A stretch of DNA of 64,000 nt from Zoroaster sp. YZ-2022. Taxonomy: Eukaryota; Echinodermata; Asteroidea; Forcipulatida; Zoroasteridae. How positions within the stretch are numbered: the stretch's first letter is position 1; each line of letters starts with the position of its first letter. Shown piece by piece: positions 62,935 to 64,000 of the stretch. The notes beneath the pieces were generated by a model. The model did not search any database and was not told the origin of the DNA. It was given only the letters and a program-made list of their open reading frames with translations. A program made the position numbers and the translations under genes. Location: positions 40,631,067-40,695,066 of the forward strand of contig CM055822.1 in NCBI GenBank assembly GCA_029582265.1. Direction: 5' to 3'.

Positions 62935-64000
62935 AAATATATTCATTCATTCATTTATTAACACATATTCCAATGTTGACAACAAGAATGTTGTTACAAA
63001 TAATTACACAATATCAAGAGGTCCTACAATATGCAAAGACAAAATTAGTAACATGAAGAGACTAATTATGAGAGAAAAGCTTGTCAACATTGAGGAAAAG
63101 AAGAAGCCGGGGCTTTTATTCCTTTCCCTACCCCCACCCCTCCCCTTAATTACAAAATGACAAAGTTACTGGACAAAAACAGAAGACTACATTCAACAAT
63201 AACATTGGCAGGAGATCAGACCAAATAATAAGTCAATTAAATAGCATCATTGAGCAACTTAAATTTAAGTTTTTTTGTAAACGTTTTAAGAGAGCGAGAC
63301 TGTTTGACATCATCAGCCAGACTGTTCCAGAATTTGATTCCACATTGTTGGGGACTATTTTTAAATAGAGAGGTACGATTAAAATGTTGATACAAATGTT
63401 TCCTGGATGAGCTTCTGGTTACGTGGACAGTGAACATCTGAAGTTAAAATAAACGATTGTTGCAAGCAGGGGGTAATACATTGTTCATTTGTTTGTACAT
63501 AAATTTGCCAAGATTGAGGTAATAAATATATGTTAATTTGAGCAAATTTAAATTAGTAAATAAAGGAGTTGTGTGATCCAGATAACCTGCTGCTTGGAAA
63601 TAATACGTACAGCTCTCTTTTGTAAGAGAAATAATTTGTTATGTTGTGTGATCGAGCCACCCCAGACAATCAGTGAATAATTTAAGTAAGGAGTATAAAC
63701 GAATTATACAGTGTTAATAAAAACATTACTAGAAAGAAACGGCTTCAATCGATTCATAATACCAATATTTTTTGAAATCTTAGTAGCTAAAGTATTAATG
63801 TGGTTAGAACAACTTAAATGACTATCAATGTTCATACCCAAAAAGTTGGTATTTGAAACTTGTTGAAGATTAATACCATTTAATACCAGCGGGACAGCTT
63901 GAGAAACTTCACGATTACCGGCACTGAAAATAATATAATTTGTTTTCATGAGATTAACAGATACTTTATTAGATGACAGCCAAGTGGTAATTTTAACAAG
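62935..64000 (-). mobile_element. Second LINE, 3' part (truncated by window end)
   Basis: Minus-strand pieces: FSAGNREVSQAVPLVLNGIN and FLGMNIDSHLSCSNHINTLA (RT thumb, 63949-63704), a stop-interrupted middle, and RKHLYQHFNRTSLFKNSPQQ with FWNSLADDVKQSRSLKTF (63437-63237), the usual C-terminal end of jockey/CR1-group ORF2. The 3' tail is AATG-repeat (complement of 62940-62960). Frames are broken. Confidence 0.75.

Overview
This window is eukaryotic nuclear DNA from an animal. It has intron-split genes with GT/AG junctions, tRNA-derived SINEs, LINEs, a Ty1/copia retrotransposon, a DIRS-type tyrosine-recombinase retrotransposon, MITEs and several satellite arrays. The repeat mix and the frequent TACATGTA words fit a marine invertebrate, perhaps a deuterostome such as an echinoderm, hemichordate or cephalochordate. 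That placement is inference. I see no bacterial or phage genes and no CRISPR array.

Host genes, all on the + strand. (1) 109-2142: four exons of a CARF/ALS2CR8-domain (calcium-responsive transcription factor-like) gene, 3' end not found. (2) 6399-6603: first exon of a CYHR1/ZTRAF1-like RING protein, behind a short promoter with two CCAAT boxes and a CRE. (3) 29713-59061: eight exons of XRCC5/Ku80, the DNA-end-binding subunit of the non-homologous end-joining Ku heterodimer, covering the core and start of the C-terminal region. The Ku80 5' exons and the rest of the CYHR1-like gene are both missing around the satellite block between them, so sequence may be lost or misjoined there.

Repeats, left to right. 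8442-15410 holds four copies of a mosaic element of about 2 kb with internal 443-bp subrepeats. 15411-18535 is a 231-232-bp satellite. 18536-24080 is a 23-bp minisatellite split by a young copia element (19272-23928, identical LTRs, CATAT target duplication). 25053-27607 is a 31-bp satellite of about 80 units.

The large Ku80 intron (31208-42913) contains nested transposons. A DIRS-like element with inverted terminal repeats (31717-41414) is split inside its tyrosine-recombinase gene by a 4.2-kb DNA transposon (36006-40252). That transposon encodes remains of a protein resembling the N-terminal zinc and RING region of RAG1, as reported for N-RAG-TP-type transposons. Removing it restores the recombinase frame. 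It carries two MITEs of its own.

Further right, a Ku80 exon and its 5' splice site have been amplified into a minisatellite (53493-54375), and the next exon carries an in-frame TAA. The right end holds two defective LINEs on the minus strand. One has a 2A-like motif and lacks the endonuclease domain.

Most strong coding signals are mobile elements. Single-base frameshifts or stops also occur in all three host genes, so part of this may be assembly error.
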